Assembly (NCBI GenBank): GCA_000403415.2
Contig: KE159696.1
Location: 31,525 to 95,524, forward strand
Direction of reading: 5' to 3'
Source of the DNA: Firmicutes bacterium M10-2
GTDB lineage: Bacteria; Bacillota_I; Bacilli_A; Erysipelotrichales; Erysipelotrichaceae
DNA: 64,000 nt
In this document: in pieces, positions 51,552 to 61,042 of the stretch
Layout: each line of letters begins with the position of its first letter
How positions within the stretch are numbered: position 1 is the first letter of the stretch
Program-made: the position numbers and the translations under genes
The notes under the pieces: model-generated
What the model was told of the DNA's origin: nothing
The model's database searches: none
What the model saw: the letters and a program-made list of their open reading frames with translations, nothing else

Positions 51552-52456
51552 TGAATAAAAAGGTTCCTTTACTTGTTCTGAGTGCTTTGATGCTTGCGGG
51601 CTGTTCGGTCCACAACACATCAATCAACGATGCAAACGAGCAATTGATGACAATTGGCAATACAACGTATACAAAAGGTGATGAGTATACAATGATCAAA
51701 AAAAGCAACGGTCCGGCTCTTGTGATCCAGAAAGCGCAGGAAATCATTTACGAAAAAGAAGTTCCGGTAACAGATGCCATGAAAAAAGAAGCACAAGAAC
51801 AATTCGATCAAATTTCTCAAGCCAATCCGGATACGGAAACTCAATTAAAAAACTTAGGCTATTCGGGAAAGGATGAATATATTGAAAAGGTCCTTTTACC
51901 AAGTGTACAAGCCGAAGCTTTGATGGATAAATACTTTGTGGATGATCAGGATACGATTGAATCTCAATATCATCCTTCGTTGGCTCAAGTTGTTCAATGC
52001 GAAGATGAAGAAAATGCAAAAAAAGCTTTAGAAGCTTTAAAAGACGGAAAGGATGCCCAAGAGGTTGCGAAACAATACGCAGTCGACTCCTCTTCTTATA
52101 AAGGGGATGAAACTTTGGTCACAACGAATGATACGGCGCTTCCTACACGTTTGATCAATGCCCTGGCTACCGCAAAAAAACCGGGAGTTATGGATGAAGT
52201 ATACGCGACTGATGATGATCAGCCTTCATATTATGTTGCGGTTCTTGTTTCCAACAACTACGATGAAAACGTAGATCAGATTGCGGAAATGCTTGGTTCG
52301 GATTCTTCACTTTCCAAAGGTTGTCTTGTATATTATTTGACAAAATACAATTTCGAAGTTCATGATCAGGAATTATTCGATTACTATAAGACAAATTCAC
52401 CGGAATATCTGGTTACTCGTCCGGATCTTACAGAAACGGCTTCCGAAACCGATTAA
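51551..52456 (+). CDS. PrsA-like foldase lipoprotein
   Basis: A 301-residue lipoprotein with lipobox LAGC (Cys near residue 18), a helical SurA-like N-domain and a reduced parvulin-like domain (about residues 145-240; EEVAK-type repeats, DSSSYKGDETLVTTNDTALP). It is paralogous in plan to the gene before it; the shared ATG/stop junction implies a two-gene operon. PrsA proteins help exported proteins fold at the membrane-wall interface. Confidence 0.82.
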   Translation: MNKKVPLLVLSALMLAGCSVHNTSINDANEQLMTIGNTTYTKGDEYTMIKKSNGPALVIQKAQEIIYEKEVPVTDAMKKEAQEQFDQISQANPDTETQLKNLGYSGKDEYIEKVLLPSVQAEALMDKYFVDDQDTIESQYHPSLAQVVQCEDEENAKKALEALKDGKDAQEVAKQYAVDSSSYKGDETLVTTNDTALPTRLINALATAKKPGVMDEVYATDDDQPSYYVAVLVSNNYDENVDQIAEMLGSDSSLSKGCLVYYLTKYNFEVHDQELFDYYKTNSPEYLVTRPDLTETASETD

Positions 52457-52460
52457 TGAA

Positions 52461-52493
52461 AAAAACTCGTCCAATCAATCGGGCGAGTTTTTT
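52461..52493. terminator. Bidirectional terminator between the PrsA-like pair and pcrA
   Basis: AAAACTCGTCC (52462-52472) pairs with GGGCGAGTTTT (52481-52491), allowing one G-T pair, with A and T flanks. Confidence 0.85.
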
Positions 52494-54652
52494 CATTGAT
52501 CGATTTTTTTTAATTTGGCACGATAAGAGATCTTTCGTTCCGTCTTGAGCTGTTCAAAGCGAATCGTATGGATCCTATTGAGTGAATCGGTCTGAAGAAT
52601 TTCTCCTTTGCCGAAAACAGGATGTTCAATGCGATCCCCGACAACAAATTGAGGATTTTCTTTATTAAAACGCATAAATTTTTCATGGATTTCAATAAAT
52701 TGTTTCGCATCTGAAATAAGGGTATCGGAAAGCTGTGGATCAAACTCCAAATACTTTGGATCAATGTCCATGATAAAACGGCTCGGATATTTGACGGATC
52801 CGTCAAAATTTCTTCCGTTGGCTTCGGTCAGAAAGAGCGTTTTTTTCGCTCTTGTCATCGCAACAAAGGCTAGTCTGCGCTCCTCTTCCATAGATTCAAG
52901 ACTATTGACTTTCTTTGTGGGAAACATTCCTTCATTCATGCCAATCAAAAAGACATGATCGAATTCCAACCCTTTGGCCGTATGAATGGTCATGAGCTTG
53001 ACAGAGTTTTGTTTCATATCGAGATCTGCATTGGTAAATAAAGCGATATGGGACAAATAATGTTCTAAATCGGCTTCTTCCCCGCAGCTGATCTCGTAAT
53101 CAAGAATGGATTGTTTGAGTTCAGCAACATTATCGAGCCGTTCTTGGCTTCCTTCGGTGCGGAGCATATACTCATATCCCGATTGATCGAGGATAGCTGT
53201 CAGGATTTCACTCACTTGCCGTCCTTGATATTCTTGAGCAAACTGTTCGATCAGATCAACATATTGTTTTGCTTTGGTGGAACGAAACAGTTCGTGATCA
53301 AGATTATATCGTAATGCATCGTAAAGACCCATATGATTTTGTTCGGCATAGTTTTTCAAAAATTTGATTCGTCTTTCTCCGATGTTTCTTTTTGGTATGT
53401 TGGCTGTTCGAAGAAAAGAAAGATCATCTTTGAATACGATCATTCGCAAATAAGAAAGTGTATCTTTGATTTCTTTGCGGGCATAAAACTGCACACCGGA
53501 ATAAATTGTATACGGCAACTCTTCTTTTAAGAAAACATCTTCGATCATGCGGGTAATATAATGGGCTCGATAAAGGATGGTCATGTCGCGATATTCAATC
53601 CCTGCTTTGTGCATTTTTTCAATTTGCTCATATACCCATTGCGCTTCCTCTTTTTCGGTTTTTGCTTCATGAACCAAGACCATTTGTCCATGCTCTTTTG
53701 TCGGTAAAAGATCTTTTTTGATCCGCTGTTCGTTATTTGCGATTAAAGAATTGGCGGCATTGAGGATTTCGGGAGTCGACCGGTAATTTTGCGGCATCAT
53801 AATCGTTTTCACATTCGGAAAATCATGTTCGAAGTCAATCAAATAACGTATGCGCGCTCCTCTCCACGTATAGATCGTTTGATCCGGATCTCCGACCACA
53901 AAAAGATTTTTATGAAATTGCGAGAGAATCTTCATCAACCGATACTGCAGATCATCGATATCCTGAAATTCATCAATCATAATATATTCAAGTTTCTCTT
54001 GCCATTTTTGCTTGATTTGTTCGTGACGATCGAAAATATACAAAGTAAGGATGATTAAATCGTTGTAATCGAGCCCAAAACACTTTTTTTGTTGATAGAG
54101 ATAGCCAAAAAAGATAATATCTTTTGGGTCATGCGCACGTAAATATTTTTCATGAAGCTGTTCCACGCTCATATGGATCAGATCAAGATAATATTCGGGA
54201 TGCTCTTCCAATTTGACGATTTCAATCATTTCCCTTGCCTTGGAAAAGGTCATATGACGCAAAGTCAAGTTTCTTTCTTCATAGATCATCTTGAGCATTT
54301 CATCGATATCGGAATTGTCGAGAACAATAAAGTTTTTCGGATAAGAGATTGCATAAGACTCTTCGAGCAGCACCAAATTGCAAAATCCATGAAATGTAGA
54401 AATATATCCGGTGTCATTATCGCCGGTAAGATTATGGATGCGCTGACGCATTTCATTGGCCGATTTATTCGTAAATGTAACACATAAGATATTTCCCGGC
54501 ATGATGCCAAGCACATTGACTAAATAAGCAAAGCGATAAGTAAGTGCTCTTGTTTTCCCTGATCCGGCACCGGCAATAACGCGAATGTATCCTTCTGTCG
54601 TCGTTACTGCCTCAAGCTGCTGAGGATTTAGTGTATTTAAGTAGTTTTCCAT
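52493..54652 (-). CDS. pcrA: UvrD/PcrA-family DNA helicase
   Basis: A 719-residue superfamily 1A 3'-5' helicase for repair and replication restart. The Q/Ia region NPQQLEAV is followed by Walker A AGAGSGKTRAL, Walker B MIDEFQDID, VGDPDQTIYTWRGA, QNYRSTPEILN, TIHTAKGLEFDHVFLIG and the motif VI region EERRLAFVAMTRAK. The C-terminal tail ends in a Tudor-like module (VGDRIEHPVFGKGEI) as in PcrA. The ATG lacks a Shine-Dalgarno; an extended -10 ends 6 nt before it. Confidence 0.93.
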   Translation of the reverse strand: MENYLNTLNPQQLEAVTTTEGYIRVIAGAGSGKTRALTYRFAYLVNVLGIMPGNILCVTFTNKSANEMRQRIHNLTGDNDTGYISTFHGFCNLVLLEESYAISYPKNFIVLDNSDIDEMLKMIYEERNLTLRHMTFSKAREMIEIVKLEEHPEYYLDLIHMSVEQLHEKYLRAHDPKDIIFFGYLYQQKKCFGLDYNDLIILTLYIFDRHEQIKQKWQEKLEYIMIDEFQDIDDLQYRLMKILSQFHKNLFVVGDPDQTIYTWRGARIRYLIDFEHDFPNVKTIMMPQNYRSTPEILNAANSLIANNEQRIKKDLLPTKEHGQMVLVHEAKTEKEEAQWVYEQIEKMHKAGIEYRDMTILYRAHYITRMIEDVFLKEELPYTIYSGVQFYARKEIKDTLSYLRMIVFKDDLSFLRTANIPKRNIGERRIKFLKNYAEQNHMGLYDALRYNLDHELFRSTKAKQYVDLIEQFAQEYQGRQVSEILTAILDQSGYEYMLRTEGSQERLDNVAELKQSILDYEISCGEEADLEHYLSHIALFTNADLDMKQNSVKLMTIHTAKGLEFDHVFLIGMNEGMFPTKKVNSLESMEEERRLAFVAMTRAKKTLFLTEANGRNFDGSVKYPSRFIMDIDPKYLEFDPQLSDTLISDAKQFIEIHEKFMRFNKENPQFVVGDRIEHPVFGKGEILQTDSLNRIHTIRFEQLKTERKISYRAKLKKIDQ

Positions 54653-54658
54653 GGACTT

Positions 54659-54667
54659 ATTTTACCA
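54659..54667 (-). promoter_or_regulatory. Putative leaderless extended -10 of pcrA
   Basis: The minus strand reads TGGTAAAAT (54667-54659), ending exactly 6 nt before the ATG at 54652. No Shine-Dalgarno is present. Confidence 0.5.
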
Positions 54668-54672
54668 TAAGT

Positions 54673-56040
54673 TCATTTCAAATGGGCTTTTATTTGAGAA
54701 GAATCAATTTTTCGATTCGTTTTTACTATCAAACCAATATCTTTTAATGTCTGATCTTTTTTCAAATTCGCATTGTAATCCATAGAAGTTAATTGAATCT
54801 GATTTTTACTCGCTTGGGCATTGCAGTTCCAATGGTCGGTAATTTGTACGGGCTGATCAAATTCAAGATCGACTGTCCAGGTCGAAAGATCTTGCGAAGC
54901 TGTGATCTGAATCGAGATTTGCGTTTCCTGTTTTTCGTCTTTTTCCCATTCATTTACTTTCAAGACCGTAACCGGATCGTTTGTTTTATCGGCTTTTTCT
55001 TCCTGTTTTTGATCTTGATTGTGTTCTTTATTTTGTAAGAGCAGCCATTTGCCGCTTGCTGACAAATCATCCAAGGTCCAGTTTGCCATATCGGTTCCCG
55101 GTTTTAAGATTGAGGAAGCTTCCTCTTTGTTTGAAGCATTCCACAAGATCCGTCCGGTATCGTATTGATCAAGAAGCCGGATCCACGCATTGGCGCTTTC
55201 TTCGTCAATGGTTCCATTCCCGCTTGCATCGCAAATTCCGAACTCGCTGACCACGATAGGAATTTGATCCACGACAGCTTTGTATTTTGCACGCAAATCT
55301 TCTTTATGGGTTGCTGCATAAAAATGAAGCGTATAGGCGATATTTTCGTAATCGAGTGGTGCTTGAGCCGCTTGATCAATGTCCTGCGACCAGTTTGGTG
55401 TTCCGACAAGTATAAGATTATTCGAATATTTACGGATGATCGGGATGATTTGATTTGCATAATCGCATACATCCTGCCATGTCGTATTGCCGTTTGGTTC
55501 ATTGCAGATTTCAAAAATAATATTTGGCGAAGAGCCGTACTGTTTTGCGATTTTTTCAAAAAATTCTTTCGATTCCGAAAGATGATCCAAAGGATTTTGA
55601 TCGGATAAAATATGCCAGTCAATGACACAATACATCTCGTTTTCCTGACATAATTTTATTCCTTTTTCGAGGGTCTGCTCTAATTGCTTTTTATTTCCAT
55701 CGGTGCAATATCCGCCGTTTTCGGCTGTGTATAAAGCCAGACGAACTGTATTGAGCTTGAAATCATTTTTGAAATGATCAAAACTGTTTTGATTCAATAT
55801 TTCCGGAAACCAGCCAAGACCGTGGGTCGAAATTCCTTTGATGATATAGGGATTGCCTGATTCATCTACGATCCGATTCTTCGTGGTCGAAAGCCGGGAA
55901 AGTCCTTCTTCTTTTTTGACGACTTGATCGGAACTTTTCGTTGCTTGAGTCGGAGCATTGTTTTGGTGGGCGCATCCTGCAAGGATGCAGGCGAATGCGA
56001 ATCCAAAAACGATGAATTTGAATGGAATGATCTTTTTCAT
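54673..56040 (-). CDS. GH5 endoglucanase lipoprotein with CBM2-like domain
   Basis: A 455-residue surface lipoprotein with lipobox LAGC (Cys near residue 23). The glycoside hydrolase family 5 domain covers about residues 45-335: NTVRLALYTAENGGY, acid/base Glu in FEICNEPNGN and nucleophile Glu in PIVVSEFGICD. A charged linker is followed by a C-terminal module (about 355-455; WTVDLEFDQPVQITDHWNCNA) resembling cellulose-binding family 2. It probably cleaves beta-1,4-glucans outside the cell. It is the first of the surface-protein block. AGAGGAG precedes the ATG. Confidence 0.88.
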   Translation of the reverse strand: MKKIIPFKFIVFGFAFACILAGCAHQNNAPTQATKSSDQVVKKEEGLSRLSTTKNRIVDESGNPYIIKGISTHGLGWFPEILNQNSFDHFKNDFKLNTVRLALYTAENGGYCTDGNKKQLEQTLEKGIKLCQENEMYCVIDWHILSDQNPLDHLSESKEFFEKIAKQYGSSPNIIFEICNEPNGNTTWQDVCDYANQIIPIIRKYSNNLILVGTPNWSQDIDQAAQAPLDYENIAYTLHFYAATHKEDLRAKYKAVVDQIPIVVSEFGICDASGNGTIDEESANAWIRLLDQYDTGRILWNASNKEEASSILKPGTDMANWTLDDLSASGKWLLLQNKEHNQDQKQEEKADKTNDPVTVLKVNEWEKDEKQETQISIQITASQDLSTWTVDLEFDQPVQITDHWNCNAQASKNQIQLTSMDYNANLKKDQTLKDIGLIVKTNRKIDSSQIKAHLK

Positions 56041-56129
56041 GCTTATTCTCCTCTGATAACCTTTATCTTAAATACTTCTATTTTACACCACCTTCCATTT
56101 GTTGTTCTTGGCGGAAACAATTTAGACAA

Positions 56130-56153
56130 GAAAAAAGCCGGAGGTTTTCCGGC
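56130..56153 (-). terminator. Rho-independent terminator after the first phosphoglycerol transferase gene
   Basis: AGCCGGA (56135-56141) pairs with TCCGGCT (56147-56153), with a T run on the minus strand. Confidence 0.85.
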
Positions 56154-56172
56154 TGCTTTTGCTTCTTGATTT

Positions 56173-58158
56173 TTATTCGGTTGGTTCGCTTGGCTGTGTT
56201 GGCGGCGTTCCAGGATCAACGGTTGTACCCCCGCCTGTTCCGGGATCTGTGGTTGTTCCTCCACCACTCGTTCCGGGGTCTGTTGTTCCTCCACTGGTAC
56301 CGGGATCTGTCACCTCTCCGCCACTGGTACCGGGATCTGTATTTCCCGGATCGGTTGTGGTCCCTCCACTTGTTCCCGGATCGGTTATTCCCGGATCGAC
56401 AGTAGTTCCGGGATCGGTTGGTTCGGGATTGATCATGTTTCCTCCTGAACTTGTTCCGGAATTTACAGTTCCCTGACTTGGTTGCGGTACATAAGTCGGC
56501 TCCCACACGTAATCGGTATCTGAAAAATTTTCTTTATTGGCTTGATACTGCTGGGCCGTGGGGGCTTGAACTGTTTCAGGCTCATCTTCCTCCTCTTCCG
56601 GATCCTCTTTTTCATCGGTTTTGGTTGGAATTTTTCCTTCATCTCCGTTTAATATGACTTCTTCATAGAAATTCGATTTGGCATTCATTTGTTTATTTAA
56701 TTCTTCCAATCCCAATGCTTCGATCAAAGTCGATTGTTCTGAATATAAAGAAGTTCCAAGACCTAATCGATGGCCATCAATTTGCGCTCCTAAAGCTTCG
56801 ATAATTGTCGGGTAAATATCCATGGTGGAATAACTTCTTGTTCGATTTAAAGTATATTCCGGTCCGTTGATCACTGTAAAATACGTCCTTCTTTGATAAT
56901 CTTCCGGAACCGATTCGGCAATAAGCCCATCCATACTAAGATGATCTCCGGCAATGACGATTGTTGTGTTTTCGTAAAAATCTTGTTTTTGGCACCATTT
57001 TACAAATTCGGCAATTTTATGATTGGAACAGTTGATGACATTTTCATACTGCTTGTCAAATGTATCGGGACAATCTTTACATTTATAACCGTCCTGAAAG
57101 TGAGTGTCTACCGTTAACATCGTAAAATTAAACGGTTCTGTATCTTTTGAAATTTCATTTAATTCTTTTTTTGCATATTCAAATAAATGATTATCTTCAT
57201 ATCCCCACCAGACATAATAATCTTTATCGATGATTCCGTCATTGATTGCTTGATAATAGTCCAACACTTTATAATTTCCATGTTGTTCGTAATAGTTTTT
57301 TCTTCCGGCAAAAGCTCCATCCGATCCGCACATGAAATAGTTTCTATATCCTTCTTCTTCTAAAATATCTCCTAAGCTTCTCATCGCAGGAAGAAATTGG
57401 GACTGTTCTTCGAAGTTCCGATTGTATTCGCTATTGCCGATGTTTAACGGAATCCCCATAGATTGAGCGGAGATCCCGGCAATGGTCCAAGTCGTATTTC
57501 CCGGCGTATATCCCCCATTCAATGTGGTATCTTCTTTGGCGGAGAAATCGGTATTGTCTTTCGCTAATTGCGTGAGTTCCGGAATAAGGTTTTCTTTAAA
57601 TCCTCCGCCGTTTTTCTCATCGGTATAAGACATTTCCATCGATTCGCAAAGAATATAAATCAAATTCTTCTTTTTTTCCGGAAACCGGATATTCGTGTTT
57701 CTGGCATCTGCATAGTATTTTTCATACAGATCGCTTTCAGTGTTAAGACTTTCCCGATATTCTTTGATTCCAAGTGTTTCATAAATTTTATTTGCTAAAA
57801 AGAGGTTGCAAAATAAAAGAAAGCATCCCATTCCTATGATCGTTCCTTTTAAGATCCTTGTGAAAGTTTTCGGATTTAATTTTGTATGAATCTTTCCTTT
57901 TTTATTGGATAAATACATAAGGATTGCTCCGATCATGATCCCTGTTCCCAACAAGACAAAGAACCCGTTATGAACAAAGAAACCTTTCACTGCATCCAGA
58001 ATGGTATTTTCGGATCCGGACATGCTGTTTTGAAGCGTATATAAAACTTGTGCAAATCCGTTCACTGTTAATTTTGTTGATAAGTAGTATTGTGCATAAT
58101 TTAGAATATTAAAAAATATAAACAATATATATGAAATGACGATCAAAGCGATCCACAT
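56173..58158 (-). CDS. LTA synthase/MdoB-like phosphoglycerol transferase with Pro-Gly-Thr tail
   Basis: A 661-residue membrane enzyme of the alkaline phosphatase superfamily. About three N-terminal helices precede a large extracellular domain with the metal-binding ESMEMSYTD, the nucleophile Thr in GNTTWTIAGIS, MCGSDGAFAGR, VDTHFQDG and GDHLSMD. These fit enzymes that transfer phosphoglycerol to teichoic or glycan acceptors. After residue 565 comes a low-complexity tail of DPGTSGG units, which may be wall-spanning. A paralogue with a disrupted start lies at 61043. GAGGAGGG precedes the ATG. Confidence 0.88.
   Translation of the reverse strand: MWIALIVISYILFIFFNILNYAQYYLSTKLTVNGFAQVLYTLQNSMSGSENTILDAVKGFFVHNGFFVLLGTGIMIGAILMYLSNKKGKIHTKLNPKTFTRILKGTIIGMGCFLLFCNLFLANKIYETLGIKEYRESLNTESDLYEKYYADARNTNIRFPEKKKNLIYILCESMEMSYTDEKNGGGFKENLIPELTQLAKDNTDFSAKEDTTLNGGYTPGNTTWTIAGISAQSMGIPLNIGNSEYNRNFEEQSQFLPAMRSLGDILEEEGYRNYFMCGSDGAFAGRKNYYEQHGNYKVLDYYQAINDGIIDKDYYVWWGYEDNHLFEYAKKELNEISKDTEPFNFTMLTVDTHFQDGYKCKDCPDTFDKQYENVINCSNHKIAEFVKWCQKQDFYENTTIVIAGDHLSMDGLIAESVPEDYQRRTYFTVINGPEYTLNRTRSYSTMDIYPTIIEALGAQIDGHRLGLGTSLYSEQSTLIEALGLEELNKQMNAKSNFYEEVILNGDEGKIPTKTDEKEDPEEEEDEPETVQAPTAQQYQANKENFSDTDYVWEPTYVPQPSQGTVNSGTSSGGNMINPEPTDPGTTVDPGITDPGTSGGTTTDPGNTDPGTSGGEVTDPGTSGGTTDPGTSGGGTTTDPGTGGGTTVDPGTPPTQPSEPTE
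56200..56440 (-). repeat. Coding tandem repeat, DPGTSGG units
   Basis: About nine degenerate units encoding (T)DPGT(S)GG(T) end the protein. At DNA level the units are CGGGATC/GGTACC-rich stretches of 18-30 bp, prone to slippage and length change. Confidence 0.85.
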
Positions 58159-58310
58159 GAAAAAAATCCCTCCTCGATAAATTGAAGTGTATAGGCAAAA
58201 AAGTAAAAAAGCAAGAAAAAAAAGAGGTTTGACATCTTACATTACACTTCCTGATTCAGAGTATTGAATCAGTGCATAACCAACAGATCGAATCGATCGA
58301 ATAAATCATC

Positions 58311-58358
58311 TATAAAAAACAGCTAGGGAGCTCATCAAAGCGAGAGCCGCCTAGCTGT
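58311..58358 (-). terminator. Terminator-like hairpin in the 280-bp gap before the phosphoglycerol transferase gene
   Basis: ACAGCTAGG (58319-58327) pairs with CCTAGCTGT (58350-58358), followed on the minus strand by a T6 run. It lies about 80 bp after the stop of the modular protein at 58439. The rest of 58159-58438 is AT-rich and shows no gene. Confidence 0.65.
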
Positions 58359-58438
58359 CGGCCTATTCTTACGATCGAATCGTTAAAACAAGCAATTTCT
58401 AATACTATCAATAAAGTTTCAAAAATTACTTATATGCT

Positions 58439-60847
58439 TTAATTGGGAAATTTTCCCAACATGTAAAACGGTCCGCCATTCAAGTTATCTCCTGGTTCAG
58501 TAGAACGTACATTCCAAATGTCTCTCAAATCAAATTCTCCACATTGATTTTGATGCATAGGATCATACACAGTTACTTTTCCGTTATCGTAACCTGAAAG
58601 AAGAATTTCATGAGTACTGCCATAATACGGACACCAACGACTATACCCAACAGCCCCAGCAATAACATTTCCTTCTTTTAAAGCTTTGACCATATCACTA
58701 AAAGATAAATTACTTTGATATTTAAGCTTGTATTGTTTTGAAACATGGCCCCATACATCTGAAGAGGTTCCCTTTCCTCCACTATTATAATAACCGGCAT
58801 TGTGACATTCTGTAGCAATTGTAACCGGAGAATAATTCGTGTTATTCAAAAAGTTAATAACGGAAGTTGCAACCATCATAACACATCCCGTTAAAGAAAT
58901 CCGATAATTTCCAATCAGAACTGATCCCCATTTAGGATCTTTTTGATTGTAATAAGGAAGCCCATTGATCTTACAGCTTAATAATTCTCCGGTATTTTTA
59001 TCTGTTTTAAAAGTTGCTTTTCCTACTGTAAAAGTACCGCAAACCATATTTCCGTCGCCATCATAGTAGCATCTCTTTGCTGTTCCGCTGTTGTAATTGG
59101 CCGGAATATCCACAAACTGATTGACCGCCATGTATCCATTGCTGATTTCAAACCACCTATACTTCCCTTCAAACAGTTTCTGTCCGATCGAAAGCTTTCC
59201 GTCTCCGTTTACGAATACCTTCCTATTCGTTCCCGATACGGTGACAAGCCCTGTTCCTCGATCGTACTTTCCTCCGTTGCCCGGATTGAAATAATACAAA
59301 GATCCGTTTACTTTCTGTACCCCTGTCACATTCATCCGGTTCTTATTGTACGCTCTCTCCTCTTTCAGATAGTTCCCGCTCGGTACTGCGTTTCTCGGAA
59401 CAGTCGATAACGTTCCGTACCATCCGATCCCTTCTCCGATCCACCCGAATTTTTGCAGCTCTTCATATTCTGCTTTGTTCGTCGTAAAATGATGCGTCCC
59501 GATCGTCGTATACGGATTGAACAGCCTCCATACCGCTGTTGTCTTCTCTTTCTCTTCCGTATAGAATCCTATTCCTTCATATTTCCATCCAAGCTTTACC
59601 AATCCGTCTCTTTCCGCTGCTTTTGTCGTATACAGATGATCCCCGCTGTATGGATTATACATCCGGTGCACTTCTCCTCCTTTTTCAGGCGCACTCCATC
59701 CGATGCTCTCGTATCTCCAGCCGATCTTTACCAGTTCGTCCCTTTCTTTTCCGTTCTTTGTATACAAGTGCTCCCCGGAATATGGATTGTACATCCGATA
59801 CATTTCTTCTGTCCCGCTTGGCAGGCTCGCTCTGCTCTTCTCTTTCCACTCCTCTTTTGTCATCTTCAGGTTCGTGATATTCGTCACCACTTCCTGCTCC
59901 TTCTTCGCCTGTTCCCAGTCTCCTTTGTTCATCACTTCTTTGCTTGTCCAGATCATCCCTTTCATCCCGGATAGTCCGTACAAGGTATCCATGAACTCGT
60001 CGGCCCATACCGGTCCTGCTTCCAGATCCGTATTCATGAATTTCAGGATCGGGATCCCTTTTCCTGCATACCCTTTGATCGTCTGATAGAAATGATACGC
60101 TTCCATATGTCCGTCTTCTTTGGTTCCTGTTCTTGCTTCATGCATCATTGCCAGAAGCTTATTGTTGGCAAGAACTGCATCTGCCATTGCCGCAAACTGT
60201 TTGTTTTCCCCTTTGTATCCGTTTGTTGCCTGCACCACAAAGAAGTCGGCATTGATACTGTTTACATTGATCACCTGTCCGGTGGGAACGATATATCCTT
60301 TCAAGGTCTGCTGAATATTGTCCCTTGTCATGGTATAAGAAACTGCCTGTACCGGATGAAGCTCTCCCGTTCCGTCGGCATAGTAGTCTTGGTTTCCGAT
60401 CGAGATCATCCGATCGGTCACCATAGTTCCCGATTCATAGTATTTGTTCGAAACTATTCCGTTTAGAACCGCAGAAGGCTCAATCTGTTCTGTTGTTTCC
60501 TCTTCCTGATTTTCTTCCGGTGCGGTCTTTATTTCTTCTTTCGGGTGATCTGGTTCGATTGTTTCCTCTTGATTTTCTTCGGATACGAAATCATTGATTT
60601 CGATTTCTTCTTCGCTCGATTGGTTTTCATCCGCTGCCGGTTGATCTTCTGTTTGCGCTCCTGTATCGAATTCTTCTTGAGTATCCGAAGAAGTTTGATC
60701 AACCACATTTGTACTCAGGATCGAATCATCGCCTTCTTGTGTTTCCGGTGTTTCGGTATTGGCCAATATTTGAGATTGGCTGATTCCAAATGCACTTCCC
60801 ATCCCGATCATTGCCGAAGCAATGATAATCTTTTCCTTTTTGTTCAT
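58439..60847 (-). CDS. Modular cell-wall protein: GH25-like, DUF5648 repeats, wall-binding repeats, C39-like peptidase
   Basis: An 802-residue secreted protein. A signal peptide (1 to about 30) and a Glu/Gln-rich acidic linker (30-125) come first. A GH25-like fold follows (about 175-330; ADFFVVQATNGYKG ... EAYHFYQTIKGYAGKG ... MKGMIWTSKEV), in which the DxE catalytic motif expected after the YHF strand is not evident. Three DUF5648 repeats (about 355-480; YNPYSGEHLYT, YNPYSGDHLYT, FNPYTTIGTHHFT) are next, then choline/glucan-binding-like repeats (about 500-620). The C-terminal C39_2-type cysteine peptidase (about 645-800) has SLTGCVMM with the nucleophile Cys and STHEILLSGYDNGKVTVYDP with the His. 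Probably a wall amidase or peptidase. Confidence 0.85.
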   Translation of the reverse strand: MNKKEKIIIASAMIGMGSAFGISQSQILANTETPETQEGDDSILSTNVVDQTSSDTQEEFDTGAQTEDQPAADENQSSEEEIEINDFVSEENQEETIEPDHPKEEIKTAPEENQEEETTEQIEPSAVLNGIVSNKYYESGTMVTDRMISIGNQDYYADGTGELHPVQAVSYTMTRDNIQQTLKGYIVPTGQVINVNSINADFFVVQATNGYKGENKQFAAMADAVLANNKLLAMMHEARTGTKEDGHMEAYHFYQTIKGYAGKGIPILKFMNTDLEAGPVWADEFMDTLYGLSGMKGMIWTSKEVMNKGDWEQAKKEQEVVTNITNLKMTKEEWKEKSRASLPSGTEEMYRMYNPYSGEHLYTKNGKERDELVKIGWRYESIGWSAPEKGGEVHRMYNPYSGDHLYTTKAAERDGLVKLGWKYEGIGFYTEEKEKTTAVWRLFNPYTTIGTHHFTTNKAEYEELQKFGWIGEGIGWYGTLSTVPRNAVPSGNYLKEERAYNKNRMNVTGVQKVNGSLYYFNPGNGGKYDRGTGLVTVSGTNRKVFVNGDGKLSIGQKLFEGKYRWFEISNGYMAVNQFVDIPANYNSGTAKRCYYDGDGNMVCGTFTVGKATFKTDKNTGELLSCKINGLPYYNQKDPKWGSVLIGNYRISLTGCVMMVATSVINFLNNTNYSPVTIATECHNAGYYNSGGKGTSSDVWGHVSKQYKLKYQSNLSFSDMVKALKEGNVIAGAVGYSRWCPYYGSTHEILLSGYDNGKVTVYDPMHQNQCGEFDLRDIWNVRSTEPGDNLNGGPFYMLGKFPN
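59381..59539 (-). repeat. Module shared with 63842-64000
   Basis: 159 bp are aligned without gaps to 63842-64000 with five mismatches, the last 95 bp being identical. The stretch encodes the third DUF5648 repeat and the start of the wall-binding part. Confidence 0.9.
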
Positions 60848-60885
60848 TTTCTCTCCTCATCTCGTTTTGGTTAATTGATATATTA

Positions 60886-60914
60886 ATTATATTTTAATTT
60901 AGTAAAAGTATCAA
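60886..60914 (-). promoter_or_regulatory. Promoter of the modular wall protein gene
   Basis: TTGATA (60914-60909), a 17-bp spacer and a perfect TATAAT (60891-60886), then a GAGGAGAG ribosome-binding site before the ATG at 60847. Confidence 0.8.
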
Positions 60915-60998
60915 TGAAAAATATAAATATCATTCTTATATATCGATCATAACTTATATTTTGTATTTTATTGCGGACTATACTTCTCCAGCTCTTAT

Positions 60999-61030
60999 AA
61001 AAAAAAGACCTCTGATAAGCATCAGAAGTC
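60999..61030 (-). terminator. Rho-independent terminator after the second phosphoglycerol transferase gene
   Basis: GACCTCTGAT (61007-61016) pairs with ATCAGAAGTC (61021-61030), one mismatch, with a T8 run on the minus strand. Confidence 0.85.
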
Positions 61031-61042
61031 AAAATATTTATT

